A program made the translations under genes and the position numbers. A DNA stretch of 54,937 nucleotides from SZAS-103 sp038234715 (GTDB lineage Bacteria > Pseudomonadota > Gammaproteobacteria > Xanthomonadales > Xanthomonadaceae): contig JBBQTD010000019.1 in assembly GCA_038234715.1 (NCBI GenBank), forward strand, positions 1 to 54,937, in the 5' to 3' direction. Under the pieces are notes generated by a model. It was not told the DNA's origin and did no database searches. It saw nothing but the letters and a program-made list of their open reading frames with translations. Positions 32,710-40,929 of this stretch are shown here, piece by piece (within the stretch, counting starts at the first letter, position 1; the number at the start of each line of letters is the position of its first letter).

Positions 32710-34857
32710 TCACGAGGTGACGTTCACCTCTGCCGACACGCGGCCATCGGCTGATGCGTCGGCTTGCGACACAATCGAGACGACATCGATCCAGCCGCTC
32801 GATCGCGCCGCCGCAAAGTCCGCTTCGATCTTCGCGAGCATTGCCTCGCTGGCATCGGCGATCCGCACGATCACGCTCGCGCGGTTGCGACCCTGCGCCT
32901 TCGACAGGTACAGCGCAAGGTCCGCCAGGTGCAGATGGCGCTGCCAATCCTGGGCAAACGGCAACACGTTGCCAAGCGGGAACCGGCACGCACCCAGTGA
33001 CGCGGTCAGCGCGATCTGTTGTTCCTCGACAGTTACCGGTTCGCTGTTGATCGCGATGAGGATGCGCCGGCACAGCCGCGCCAGGTCGTCGTTGGAAATC
33101 GCTGGCAACAACAGCAGGAACTCCTCGCCGCCCATCCGGAACAGGCGATCCTGTGGACGCACCAGCCGGCTCAGTCGTTGCGCAAGTTCGACCAGCACCG
33201 CGTCCCCGTAACTGTGCCCGAAGCTGTCGTTGATCTGCTTGAACCGGTCCGCATCGATCATGACGAATGCCATCGGCGCCAGCGGTTGCCGTCGCTGGCG
33301 GCCGGGTGCACCCGGGTCGACGAATGCATCCAGCGCGCGTCGATTGAACAATCCCGTCAACGGATCGCTCAGGGAATTGTGTTCGAGCTCGGTATTCTCG
33401 ACCGCCAACGCCCGGTTCGCACTGCGCACGCGGCGGTACGCGAGGACAAGCAGGATGCCGCCCAACACCAGCACCGCACCGATCAACCAGTACGTGCGCG
33501 CCTGCAGCTGGCGACGTGCCAGCTCAGCGGACTTCAATCCGTTGTCCAGCGTGAGCAGGCGGATTTCACGTTGCCGGTTCTCGGCGTCGTACTTTCCCTG
33601 CAGTGCGGCCAACGCGCTTGCCTGGGACTTCTGGTACAGCTTGTCGCCTTCATCCACCCTGCGCCGCATGGCCTTGAGCGCGTCTGGCAGGCGTCCGGCT
33701 TTTTCGTACAGTTCTGCCATGCCGGGAAGGAAATCGACGACGTACGCCGTCTCGCCGGCGTCTTCGGCTTCCTTGAGACCCTGCTCGTAGAGCTTCACTC
33801 CACCCGGAACATCGCCAAGTTCCGCGCTGGCCGCGCCGAGGTTGGTCAACGAAACAGCAATCATGGTTGGATCGGACAATTCGCGCCCGATCCGCAAACC
33901 CTCGCGGCAGTGTTCGAGTCCAGCCTTCCAGTTGTTGCGTGTCATCGCATATTCGGCCAGGTTGATCTGCGCCATGCCCTCGGCGCGCTTCAAGCCCATT
34001 TCGCGCGACAGCGCCAGCGATTTCTGCAACTCCGCAAGCTGGTCCTTCGCATCGTTGCGCGCCTCGTAGCACAGCGACAGGTTGATCGCAGCGGCTGCCC
34101 GCGCCATCTTGTTGCCGGTCTGCTCCGCGATGGCCGCGCCCTGCATGCAGTAGTCCAGCGCCTTGTCGATCGCGTGCATGTCGTAATTGAGGTTGCACAA
34201 GCCAATCAGCAGATACGCCTTCTGGTCCTTGCGATCGAAACGATCCGCGGCCTTGATACCATCGATCATCAGCTGCGCTGCCGGTGCACGCTCGCCCGCC
34301 CGACTCAGTGCGGTGCCCGTCGCGTCGAACAGTTCGGGCGCCAGTGCGTCGTTCTCGAACAACGGTCGGCTCGCAAGGATCTCGCGCGCCAGCGGCGCCG
34401 CATCCTTCAGGTCGGATTGGCGCAAACGCACGCGCAGCAGCGCCAGCTTCGCGCGCACCAGCGCCAGCGGACTGGCGTTACGCGCCGGGTCGGCCAGCAT
34501 CGTCTTCGCACGGCTGTCCGCCTCGCCGATGCGCCCCGCATCCAGCAACGCCTGCACCTCAATCAGCCTCGCGCGGTCGCGAATCTCCAGCGGCTCGGCG
34601 TTCAATCCCGCAGACAATGCCTTGAGTTGTCGCAACACATCGGAAGGCGGCAGCGCGCCATTGCGCGCCAGGGCCTCGACCGTCGCGGCGACCTTGTCCT
34701 CCGGGCTAGCGGGCAATGCCGCGCGTACTTGCGTGACTGACATGCCGTAAGCCATCGCAAGTGCAAGCAGCATGGCCGCCACGATGCGCGATGCCGAAGG
34801 ACGACGTGTCGCTGGATTCATGTTTGCAGCCTGCGGCGCATGGGCCATGCCGTGCAT
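32710..34857 (-). CDS. Membrane diguanylate cyclase with N-terminal TPR sensor
   Basis: Makes cyclic di-GMP. 715 residues: an N-terminal signal/anchor (about 25-46), TPR-type helical repeats (about 60-430), one membrane helix YWLIGAVLVLGGILLVLAYR, then a GGDEF domain (SDPLTGLFNRRALDAF, DADRFKQINDSFGHSYGD, MGGEEFLLLL). The inhibitory I-site RPQD lies five residues before GGEEF, so product inhibition is likely. Start ATG 34857, with alternatives at later ATGs (e.g. MNPATRRPS). This is the intact cyclase of the window, unlike the gene at 5357. Confidence 0.93.
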   Translation of the reverse strand: MHGMAHAPQAANMNPATRRPSASRIVAAMLLALAMAYGMSVTQVRAALPASPEDKVAATVEALARNGALPPSDVLRQLKALSAGLNAEPLEIRDRARLIEVQALLDAGRIGEADSRAKTMLADPARNASPLALVRAKLALLRVRLRQSDLKDAAPLAREILASRPLFENDALAPELFDATGTALSRAGERAPAAQLMIDGIKAADRFDRKDQKAYLLIGLCNLNYDMHAIDKALDYCMQGAAIAEQTGNKMARAAAAINLSLCYEARNDAKDQLAELQKSLALSREMGLKRAEGMAQINLAEYAMTRNNWKAGLEHCREGLRIGRELSDPTMIAVSLTNLGAASAELGDVPGGVKLYEQGLKEAEDAGETAYVVDFLPGMAELYEKAGRLPDALKAMRRRVDEGDKLYQKSQASALAALQGKYDAENRQREIRLLTLDNGLKSAELARRQLQARTYWLIGAVLVLGGILLVLAYRRVRSANRALAVENTELEHNSLSDPLTGLFNRRALDAFVDPGAPGRQRRQPLAPMAFVMIDADRFKQINDSFGHSYGDAVLVELAQRLSRLVRPQDRLFRMGGEEFLLLLPAISNDDLARLCRRILIAINSEPVTVEEQQIALTASLGACRFPLGNVLPFAQDWQRHLHLADLALYLSKAQGRNRASVIVRIADASEAMLAKIEADFAAARSSGWIDVVSIVSQADASADGRVSAEVNVTS

Positions 34858-34925
34858 GCTACGCCTCGGGCGCGCGGCGACGACGCGCTAGCAAATGAGA
34901 GTGGAGTTTGCCGGCGGCCCGGTGC

Positions 34926-35312
34926 TCACGGAACGGGCTGCCTTGCCTGGAACACATTGCCTTCCGGATCGCACGCATTGTTGACGACGAAGCCAGGCCC
35001 TTCCCATTGCTCCGCAAACACTGTTCCACCAAGGCGCGAAACGTTTGCCTTGGCTTGTGCCATGCTCGCGACAGTGAAGAAGAACTTGATCGCGCAATCC
35101 TCCCGCCGCACCGGCGGCGACGCGACCACGATGCCCTTCGCAATGTGCGCCGGGATGCGATGCACCAGCAACTGCAGGTCCGGCGACTGCAGCACGATCA
35201 GCTCATCGGTCGCATGCATCCGCGCCATGCCGGCGACGGTTTCGTAGAACGCTGCGAGGCGTTCGATGTCCCTGGCGTAGATGAGTACTCCTGCGCGTGC
35301 CGGGCCGGACAT
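34926..35312 (-). CDS. VOC superfamily (glyoxalase-like) protein
   Basis: 128 residues, one compact VOC fold: PARAGVLIYARDIERLAAFY, ETVAGMARMHATDELIVLQS, FFTVASMAQAKANVSRLGGT, VFAEQWEGPGFVVNNACDPE, GNVFQARQP. The strand pattern matches a glyoxalase/bleomycin-resistance protein of unknown substrate. The start ATG 35312 has GGGAG at the right distance. The upstream in-frame extension is not conserved-looking. Confidence 0.9.
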   Translation of the reverse strand: MSGPARAGVLIYARDIERLAAFYETVAGMARMHATDELIVLQSPDLQLLVHRIPAHIAKGIVVASPPVRREDCAIKFFFTVASMAQAKANVSRLGGTVFAEQWEGPGFVVNNACDPEGNVFQARQPVP

Positions 35313-35465
35313 GATTGCTCCCTGGGTGAGGCTGCAAGATCGGGCGTGGTCAAAAGCAGTCTGGCACAGCATGTCGCACACGCGCAGCAGGCGCATCGCT
35401 GCGCGAGGCAACCGTAGTGCTGTTCCTGCAGCATGGTCCTGCAGGGGCTGGCAACTTCTGCGCCG

Positions 35466-35510
35466 GAAAAAGAGCCGGAGCCCACCGCAATTCGCGGCAG
35501 GACTCCGGCC
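35466..35510 (-). terminator. Terminator of the FN3-like gene
   Basis: Minus strand GCCGGAG ... CTCCGGC with an inner stem CCGC-GAATT-GCGG, followed by TCTTTTTCC. It lies 20 bases beyond the stop codon of the FN3-like gene. Confidence 0.8.
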
Positions 35511-35528
35511 CAAGGTGTCACCTGTCTC

Positions 35529-36155
35529 TTAGTTCACGAACAACGCCGCGATGTCGCACCAGTCGCTCGCCCCCTTCGAGCCGATTGCGCGTACCTGCAC
35601 GTTGTATTGCGTGCCGGGCACGAGGCCCTCGAGGACGGCTGTTGCCTTCGACGTGGGATCCGGCTGCGTCCATGCAGTCGGAGCCTGTGCGCTTGCGCAT
35701 CGCCACTGGTAGGTCAGTGCCGTCAACACGGTGTTGCAACGTGCGACGATGCGGCCGCTGTTGCGCTGGCGCAGGCGCAGGTTCTGCGGCGTGGGCGGCA
35801 TGCCGGACGGTTGTCGGGCCTTCTGCAGCGGATAACCCGAGTCGAGCAACACGACACGGTCGCCCTCTGCGACAAGCTGCACATACAGCGCCAGCTCGCG
35901 CAGCAACTGCACCAGCGGGGCACGCGCCCGGTTGCGCACCGCGATCGAGACATTGCCCCGGTCGAGTGCGTCCACCGCCGCGACATACGCAGCGCGCGCG
36001 GTGGTGACCGCGGCGAGGGCAGGTTTGGGCGCCGGATAGTGAGTGTTGCCCGTCATCGCGGTGACGATGCGGCCGCTCGCCGCGATCAGGTCGGCGTCGG
36101 AGTTCCGGGTGAGGAAGGAATTTGCGATCTTGACCTGCTTGGAGATGGTGTTCAT
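35529..36155 (-). CDS. Protein with C-terminal fibronectin type III-like domain
   Basis: 208 residues. The first 110 residues are a helical domain (MNTISKQVKIANSFLTRNSD, IVTAMTGNTHYPAPKPALAA, RARAPLVQLLRELALYVQL). The C-terminal 85 residues read as an FN3 (PPTPQNLRLRQRNSG, YQWRCASAQAPTAW, EGLVPGTQYNVQVRAIGSKG). I recall similar helical-FN3 proteins in Acidobacteria and Bacteroidetes of unknown role. Start ATG 36155 has AGGAG at good spacing. A second ATG at 36245, also preceded by GAGG, begins the same MNTI and would add 30 residues. No signal peptide is evident. Confidence 0.75.
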   Translation of the reverse strand: MNTISKQVKIANSFLTRNSDADLIAASGRIVTAMTGNTHYPAPKPALAAVTTARAAYVAAVDALDRGNVSIAVRNRARAPLVQLLRELALYVQLVAEGDRVVLLDSGYPLQKARQPSGMPPTPQNLRLRQRNSGRIVARCNTVLTALTYQWRCASAQAPTAWTQPDPTSKATAVLEGLVPGTQYNVQVRAIGSKGASDWCDIAALFVN

Positions 36156-36454
36156 GGGAGTGCTCCTGGTTGGAATGGTGGATGTGAAGGTCGGAATGAC
36201 CGAAATGGTCGGATCTGTCTGGTTTGACGCAGCAATGGTGTTCATTTGGCAAGCCTCGGTTGTCGCGAACCGCGCAATGCGGTTCGACGGATGGTTTTCA
36301 CGAAAGAAAGACAACACGGACCGTCGCGGGCAGATGCCTGCCCACGCGGGGTCAGTCAGCGGCTGGCGTCGTCAGAACGGAACTTCGCGGTAGCCGTCGG
36401 GATGTTTCGACGGGCACGCCTGCGCGCGATCGACGGGGGTCTGGATGCCGGAAA

Positions 36455-36538
36455 TTGCAAGGTTCTTCTGCAGCTTTGCACGGCTCTTTTTCAGCATTGC
36501 AAACCTCTTTTTCCCGCTTGCACGCTTCAGATGCAGAT
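36455..36538 (-). repeat. 21-bp tandem array (about four degenerate copies)
   Basis: TTGCA recurs at 36455, 36476, 36497 and 36518, exactly 21 bases apart, with CTTTTT-type pyrimidine runs between. On the minus strand the copies code for Cys every seven residues (CKREKEV, CNAEKEP, CKAAEEP). Confidence 0.7.
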
Positions 36539-36739
36539 GAACCCCCGTCGCGTGTGCGTTGCAGGTCTGCTGTTTGCAATTGCAACCGTCTTTCCCGGGA
36601 TTGCTGGCATCTTGTGCGCACGAAGACAGTTGCAATTTGCCCTTGCAACCGTGTTTTGCGGATTGCAAGGTTGCATCGCAAGAATGCAACCGTGATCCTG
36701 CGGACAAACCGCCTGAAATGTTCGATTGCAAGGTTGCAA
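36455..36739. repeat. Dense TTGCAA tract
   Basis: The hexamer TTGCAA occurs nine times, at 36455, 36497, 36574, 36580, 36630, 36643, 36663, 36726 and 36734. TTGCA/TGCAA variants lie between. For DNA of this GC content chance would give well under one. The hexamer is palindromic, so the tract reads the same on both strands. Confidence 0.8.
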
Positions 36740-37194
36740 GGCCACGCTGCTGGGCAGCAGCGCGGAGGAAGACGCCCGCAGGCGGCGATTGCACGGGGAC
36801 ACCGGTGATTTCCGGGGCGGCGGCCGCGCCATGGACAGGGGCAACGCCGGTCGGAAACCCGGCAAGCCCGCCGTGCATCCTGGAACCCACAGGCAACACG
36901 CGTGAAACCGTGCGATGCATGCCATGCACCGACACTTCCACACTCGCTGCGATGCGTGCGACCCGGCATTCAACGACACTTTCACCTTCGGCTGATCAGG
37001 GTGAGATTATACACCGCTACGGACCCCGCGGCGAGCCCGCATGGTCAGGTGAGAGCCGCTCTGGTACTTGCTTTCAGCGGATGCAAGTGAACAATGTTTC
37101 ATGTGTGAAGAGTGTCATCGCGTCCCCTTACACGTGAGGCTCGCACATGGGTCGCATCGTGGAATGTTGGGGACCTCTCCGAACGGGCGCGCTC

Positions 37195-37223
37195 AAGCCC
37201 CTCTCCCGTAGTGAGAGGGGCTT
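37195..37223. repeat. CTCTCCC/GGGAGAG-type palindromic element
   Basis: AAGCCCCTCTC-CCGTAGT-GAGAGGGGCTT, a perfect 11-bp stem in front of the NRDE gene. Related hairpins occur at 40795 and 41920 and inside the linkers of aceF and lpdA, suggesting a dispersed REP-like family. Confidence 0.7.
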
Positions 37224-37270
37224 GTATCGCGCCCTATCGCGTACACCGCGTGCTGGCTACAGTACCTTCC

Positions 37271-38053
37271 ATGTGCTTGATCGCATTCGCTTGGCATGCG
37301 CATCCGCGCTGGCCGCTCGTCCTGATCGCCAATCGCGACGAGTTCCACGCGCGACCCGCAGCTCCTGCGGGGTTCCTCGTCGATGCGCCGGATGTGTGCG
37401 GTGGCATCGACCTGCGCGCGGGCGGCAGTTGGCTGCTGGTTACGAAAAAGCGCCGGCTCGCCGCGATCACCAACGTGCGCGTCGGTCTTTCGCCTGAAGT
37501 CGCACCACGATCGCGCGGCGAACTGGTGAAGGCATTCGCGACATCGGATACGAGCGCCGCGGACTTCATCGCCGGCATCGCATCGCACGCGCACGAGTTC
37601 GGTCGCTTCAACCTGCTGCTGGGGGATGGCCAGGAGTTGCATTGCGTCGGCAATCATCCACGTTTCCACACGCAGGAAGTCGCGCCCGGCCTGCATGCGT
37701 TGTCGAATGCGGGACTGGATACACAGTGGCCGAAGACGCGTCGCGCGCAACACGCGCTGTCCACGTGGTTGTCGCGGCATACGCAGGATGCCGCCATGCC
37801 AGTCGATTGCGAGCCGCTGTTCGCCGCGCTCGCCGACACCACGCCGGCAGCCGACTCCGAGCTTCCCGATACCGGCGTGGGCATCGCCATCGAGCGCCTT
37901 CTGTCGCCGCCGTTCGTGCTGGGCGATACCTATGGCACGCGCTGCAGTACGCTGGTGCTGGCAGGTTGCGATGGGATTGCGATAACCGAGCGCCGGTTCG
38001 GCGCGAACCAGGCATTGCTTGGCGATAAGGAGTTTTTCCTGTGCGAATCGTGA
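37271..38053 (+). CDS. NRDE (TANGO2-like) family protein
   Basis: 260 residues. It starts MCLIAFAWHAHPRWPLVLIA, NRDEFHARPAAP, GGIDLRAGGSWLLV, and later AITNVRVGL, GRFNLLLGDG. Cys2 next to the start is the conserved N-terminal nucleophile candidate and NRDE gives the family its name. Members belong to the Ntn-hydrolase-like group. The exact substrate is unknown. Start ATG 37271 puts Cys second, as in the family. It overlaps the M48 gene start by 13 bases. Confidence 0.92.
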   Translation: MCLIAFAWHAHPRWPLVLIANRDEFHARPAAPAGFLVDAPDVCGGIDLRAGGSWLLVTKKRRLAAITNVRVGLSPEVAPRSRGELVKAFATSDTSAADFIAGIASHAHEFGRFNLLLGDGQELHCVGNHPRFHTQEVAPGLHALSNAGLDTQWPKTRRAQHALSTWLSRHTQDAAMPVDCEPLFAALADTTPAADSELPDTGVGIAIERLLSPPFVLGDTYGTRCSTLVLAGCDGIAITERRFGANQALLGDKEFFLCES

Positions 38054-39438
38054 GCGCGGTCGTGTTGTGCATGCTGCTGTTGCTGGGCGCGGTCGGGTTT
38101 GCGCACGCGCAGGCGGCGGCGGATGGCAACGGGTCCACGCCGGTCGCGCGCGACTTCCCGCCCGGACTGCAGATTCCTGCGGCAGCGCGGCCCGGCGCGG
38201 GTTTCGATGCGGACAAGGCCACCGAGGCCTATCTCGACCTGCTCTCTCCTGCACAACGAAAACTGTCCGACGACTATTTCGAGGGCGGGTACTGGCTGCA
38301 GTTGTGGGAGTTTCTGTTCGGGATCGCGATCGCCGCGTTCCTGCTGCTGAGCGGCATCTCGGTGCGACTGCGCGACCTCTCGCAGCGGATCACGCGCTTG
38401 CGCTGGCTGTCGACGGCCATCTATGGATTTGCATGGCTCCTGATCGGATTTACGCTGGGCCTGCCATTGAGCTATTACACCGACTTCGTGCGCGAACACC
38501 AGTACGGTTTGTCCACGCAGGACCTGGGCGGCTGGTTGGGAGATTCGCTCAAGGGACTGGCGCTCGGGCTGCTCATCGTTCCGCTGCTGATCAGCGGCCT
38601 GTATGGCCTCGTGCGAAGGCTCGGCGCGCGCTGGTGGATCTGGGCAACCGTCGCCGGCTTCGTGCTGAACCTGTTCTTCTCGATGATCGTACCGGTGTTT
38701 TTCGCGCCGATCTTCAACGAATACAAGCCGCTTCCCGAGGGTCAGGTGCGCGCATCGGTGCTTTCCCTGGCGCGCGCCAACCGGATTCCGACCGAGCACG
38801 TGGTGTGGTTCGACGCATCCAGGCAGACCACGCGGGTGAGCGCCAATGTCTCGGGCTTCCTGAACACAACCACGGTCAGCCTCAACGACAATCTCGTCAA
38901 CAAGACCTCGCTGCCAGAAATCAGGGCGGTGCTCGGCCACGAGATGGGCCACTACGTGCTCAACCACGGGCTGCGGCTGACGATCTACCTCAGCCTGGTC
39001 ACCGCGCTGGCACTGTTCTGCGTGCACCGTGCGCTGGACTGGTCGCTCGTGCGCTGGGGGACCCGGCTGGGGCTGGAAGGTCGCGACGACCCGGCCGCGT
39101 TGCCGCTCGCGGTGATTGCGTTTTCGATCTTCATGTTCCTCGTCACGCCGCTGAACAATTCGATCGTGCACCAGGCCGAGGCGGAAGCCGATGCGTTCGG
39201 CCTGAACGCCGCGCGCGAGCCGAACGGCTTCGCGATGTCGGCGATGCGGTTGTCGACCTACCGCAAGCTGCGTCCCGGGCCCATCGAGGAAATGGTCTTC
39301 TACGACCACCCCAGCGGCTACACGCGCGTGCACAACGCGATGATCTGGCTCGGCGAGAACCAGGACAACGCAACCGCGAACGCGCCGATTGCGCCGCCGA
39401 TCGCTCCGTTGAGCATGCCGCCGGCGTCGAAAGACTAG
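38041..39438 (+). CDS. M48 family (Ste24-like) zinc metallopeptidase, membrane-bound
   Basis: Inner-membrane protease of the CAAX prenyl protease 1/HtpX-like clan. 465 residues with a signal peptide, several hydrophobic segments, the zinc motif HEMGH (about 300-304) and the third ligand region EAEADAFGLNAAREP. The flanking sequence SGFLNTTTVSLNDNLV and FDASRQTTRVSANV matches Ste24 proteins. The GTG start at 38041 is preceded by TAAGGAG and overlaps the end of the NRDE gene, so it is co-expressed. The C-terminus is Pro-rich. Confidence 0.94.
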   Translation: MRIVSAVVLCMLLLLGAVGFAHAQAAADGNGSTPVARDFPPGLQIPAAARPGAGFDADKATEAYLDLLSPAQRKLSDDYFEGGYWLQLWEFLFGIAIAAFLLLSGISVRLRDLSQRITRLRWLSTAIYGFAWLLIGFTLGLPLSYYTDFVREHQYGLSTQDLGGWLGDSLKGLALGLLIVPLLISGLYGLVRRLGARWWIWATVAGFVLNLFFSMIVPVFFAPIFNEYKPLPEGQVRASVLSLARANRIPTEHVVWFDASRQTTRVSANVSGFLNTTTVSLNDNLVNKTSLPEIRAVLGHEMGHYVLNHGLRLTIYLSLVTALALFCVHRALDWSLVRWGTRLGLEGRDDPAALPLAVIAFSIFMFLVTPLNNSIVHQAEAEADAFGLNAAREPNGFAMSAMRLSTYRKLRPGPIEEMVFYDHPSGYTRVHNAMIWLGENQDNATANAPIAPPIAPLSMPPASKD

Positions 39439-39700
39439 GGCACCGCGAGATGCCGCCGGGTCTTGGCGGGGTGAACTTTCCGCTCGCCGGCCGGTCGCAT
39501 GTCCCCGTGGCGGATGCGTGCAGGACCCCGGAAACGGTCGTCGTCAGAAAATCTTTCGACGGCTTCAACCTTTCGGCGATCTGGCGCATCTACACCTAGG
39601 AAGCCCGGAAGTGCATCGCCGGTCTTTGAATGGGCTTACGCGCTTGGGCTTCGGCCCTCCCGGTGGATCGCACGTCTTTCGGTGATTCGCGCACCCTCGA

Positions 39701-39730
39701 CCCTTCCCCAACCCGGAAGGGTTTTTTTTT
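39701..39730 (+). terminator. Rho-independent terminator
   Basis: CCCTTCC (39701-39707), loop CCAACCC, GGAAGGG (39715-39721), then a run of nine T. It lies 263 bases beyond the M48 stop, with no recognised gene ending directly before it, so it may end a short transcript or a long 3' tail of the NRDE-M48 unit. Confidence 0.9.
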
Positions 39731-39733
39731 GAC

Positions 39734-39871
39734 GTGCATGGATGCACTAATGTCGCGGGAGGCAGGCCGAAAATTGCTCCTGCATTTTCGGCATTTCCGT
39801 CCTCCATGGCGGTCAGATGCCGGGAGCGACTGCTGCACAGGGACGTGCGACGCGTGGGCGCATGGATGCGC
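39734..39871. repeat. Repeated GCATGGATGC palindromes
   Basis: GTGCATGGATGCAC (39734-39747) and GCGCATGGATGCGC (39858-39871) share an inner CATGGATG core flanked by complementary bases. A degenerate third copy, GTGCATGGAGGC, lies near 39886. They resemble intergenic repeats of Lysobacterales. Confidence 0.55.
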
Positions 39872-40012
39872 AGTAGCGAGTGACTGTGCATGGAGGCAAG
39901 AATTCCCCACACGCAGGGATGTGCAGAAGCGGTTGGCTGTGGCCGATGGGCTATTTTCGGCGGAAAGCCCAGTGCCTGACGGAGCCAGAAAAAATATGGG
40001 TAGCTCCTTGCG

Positions 40013-40735
40013 ATGGAGTCGCGTTCTGGTGATCGGGGGGTCATCTCGGGGCTGCTGGCCGCCGGGATCGGGACGCCATTCCTTCTGCACGCCATCGATG
40101 CAGAGCGTGCCGGCCAACCCAATCCGAAGATTGCGACGGAAGCGCAATCGCGAGAGATCCTGCAGGCCATACAGGCCTGGCGCAGCGGTCGGCCGCCAGC
40201 GCCGGCCGCAAGCTCCGACAACCACTTCTGGAAGCGCACGTCGGTCGTTCTGCTTGACGCGCGGGCGATGCTGGGCGGTCGCGGAATTGGCAACGTTTAC
40301 GCTAACCCGTCCTGCGGTTCGGTTGTCCTCGATGAGAGGATCATGGGTACAAACCAGGATGCAGAATCCAGGTTGCCGGTTCTCCCGAAAAAGCTTCGAC
40401 AGGAGCTGATTCTCGCCAACCGGATTCCCGGCCATGTTGCCGATCCACGCCTGCCGGGAATTGTCTACGCGCCCGTCCGAACGGTGCGGGACATCTTTCG
40501 CGCGAGACCCGACGGCTGGCACCGCTTCGACGAAGCGTTCCCGAATGCCCGGAGTTATTACCAGACCAGCCGCGCGGTCCTGACGGATGATGGACAGCAC
40601 GCGCTGGTCTATGTCGCAGAAGGGAATTTCCCGAGCTGCGGAAACGGAAGTCTCTACTATCTGATGTCGGTTGGCGGTCATTGGTCCGTTTCGGTCACTG
40701 AAACGCTTTGGGGTGGCAGCGATCGCATCTTTTAG
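40013..40735 (+). CDS. Unknown protein, likely with an N-terminal frameshift in a G run
   Basis: 240 residues from ATG 40013. The first nine are atypical, then GVISGLLAAGIGTPFLLHAI is a hydrophobic segment, followed by Gln-rich helix and a globular part (VVLLDARAMLGGRGIGNVYA, NPSCGSVVLDERIMG, and a C-terminal HALVYVAEG, GSLYYLMSVGGHWSVS). No family recognised. In another frame an ATG at 39996 (GGAG at 39981) reads MGSSLRWSRVLVIGG into the six-G run near 40034. With seven Gs it would join to VISGLLAAG, giving a classic signal anchor. The true start is therefore probably 39996 with a one-base slip. The last residues are normal and the stop is TAG. Confidence 0.65.
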   Translation: MESRSGDRGVISGLLAAGIGTPFLLHAIDAERAGQPNPKIATEAQSREILQAIQAWRSGRPPAPAASSDNHFWKRTSVVLLDARAMLGGRGIGNVYANPSCGSVVLDERIMGTNQDAESRLPVLPKKLRQELILANRIPGHVADPRLPGIVYAPVRTVRDIFRARPDGWHRFDEAFPNARSYYQTSRAVLTDDGQHALVYVAEGNFPSCGNGSLYYLMSVGGHWSVSVTETLWGGSDRIF

Positions 40736-40794
40736 GGGTGCAGGGGCTGTTGATTTCATGACAGAGGGAAAGCACTCCTCTTCCGCCTGCGGCA

Positions 40795-40817
40795 CCTTCT
40801 CCCGCAACGGGAGAAGG
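40795..40817. repeat. CCTTCTCCCG/CGGGAGAAGG palindrome
   Basis: A perfect 10-bp stem with loop CAA, flanked by an outer GCACTCC/GGAGTGC arm. It belongs to the same hairpin type as the one at 37195, between the 240-residue gene and the next membrane gene. Confidence 0.65.
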
Positions 40818-40929
40818 GAGTGCACTGATAGCTCCATGTTCCCCTGCCGCGGGAATCAGCAAGCCGCTCCTGCCGCCGGATATGATGGCCAGCCCGCGGC
40901 CGCACGGCCGCCGTCGGAACATCAAGGCC

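Larger units (their letters stand above)
36156..37270. other. 1.1-kb gene-poor region with repeats
   Basis: Between the FN3-like gene and the NRDE gene. It contains the FN3 leader, a TTGCAA-rich tract (36455-36739) and a 21-bp period array (36455-36538). Farther right come a Pro/Ala-rich-coding segment of no recognised gene and a CTCTCCC hairpin at 37195. Open frames on both strands here look like consequences of the repeats. None resembles a known protein. Confidence 0.6.
39439..39995. other. 557-base intergenic region with terminator and palindromic repeats
   Basis: Between the M48 gene and the 240-residue gene. It holds an intrinsic terminator (39701-39730), then three near-copies of a (G)CATGGATGC-type palindrome (39734, 39858, and a degenerate one near 39886) in about 170 bases. 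An imperfect long inverted repeat (GCTCCTGCAT ... ATGCCGGGAGC) spans roughly 39776-39826. No convincing protein gene was seen. A small RNA is possible but not shown. Confidence 0.5.

Noticed and set aside
36352..36969. A minus-strand frame with Cys heptads as a new Cys-rich protein
   Set aside because: No start with a ribosome site, no homologue recognised, and the Cys pattern follows from the 21-bp DNA repeat. Kept as a repeat, not a gene.
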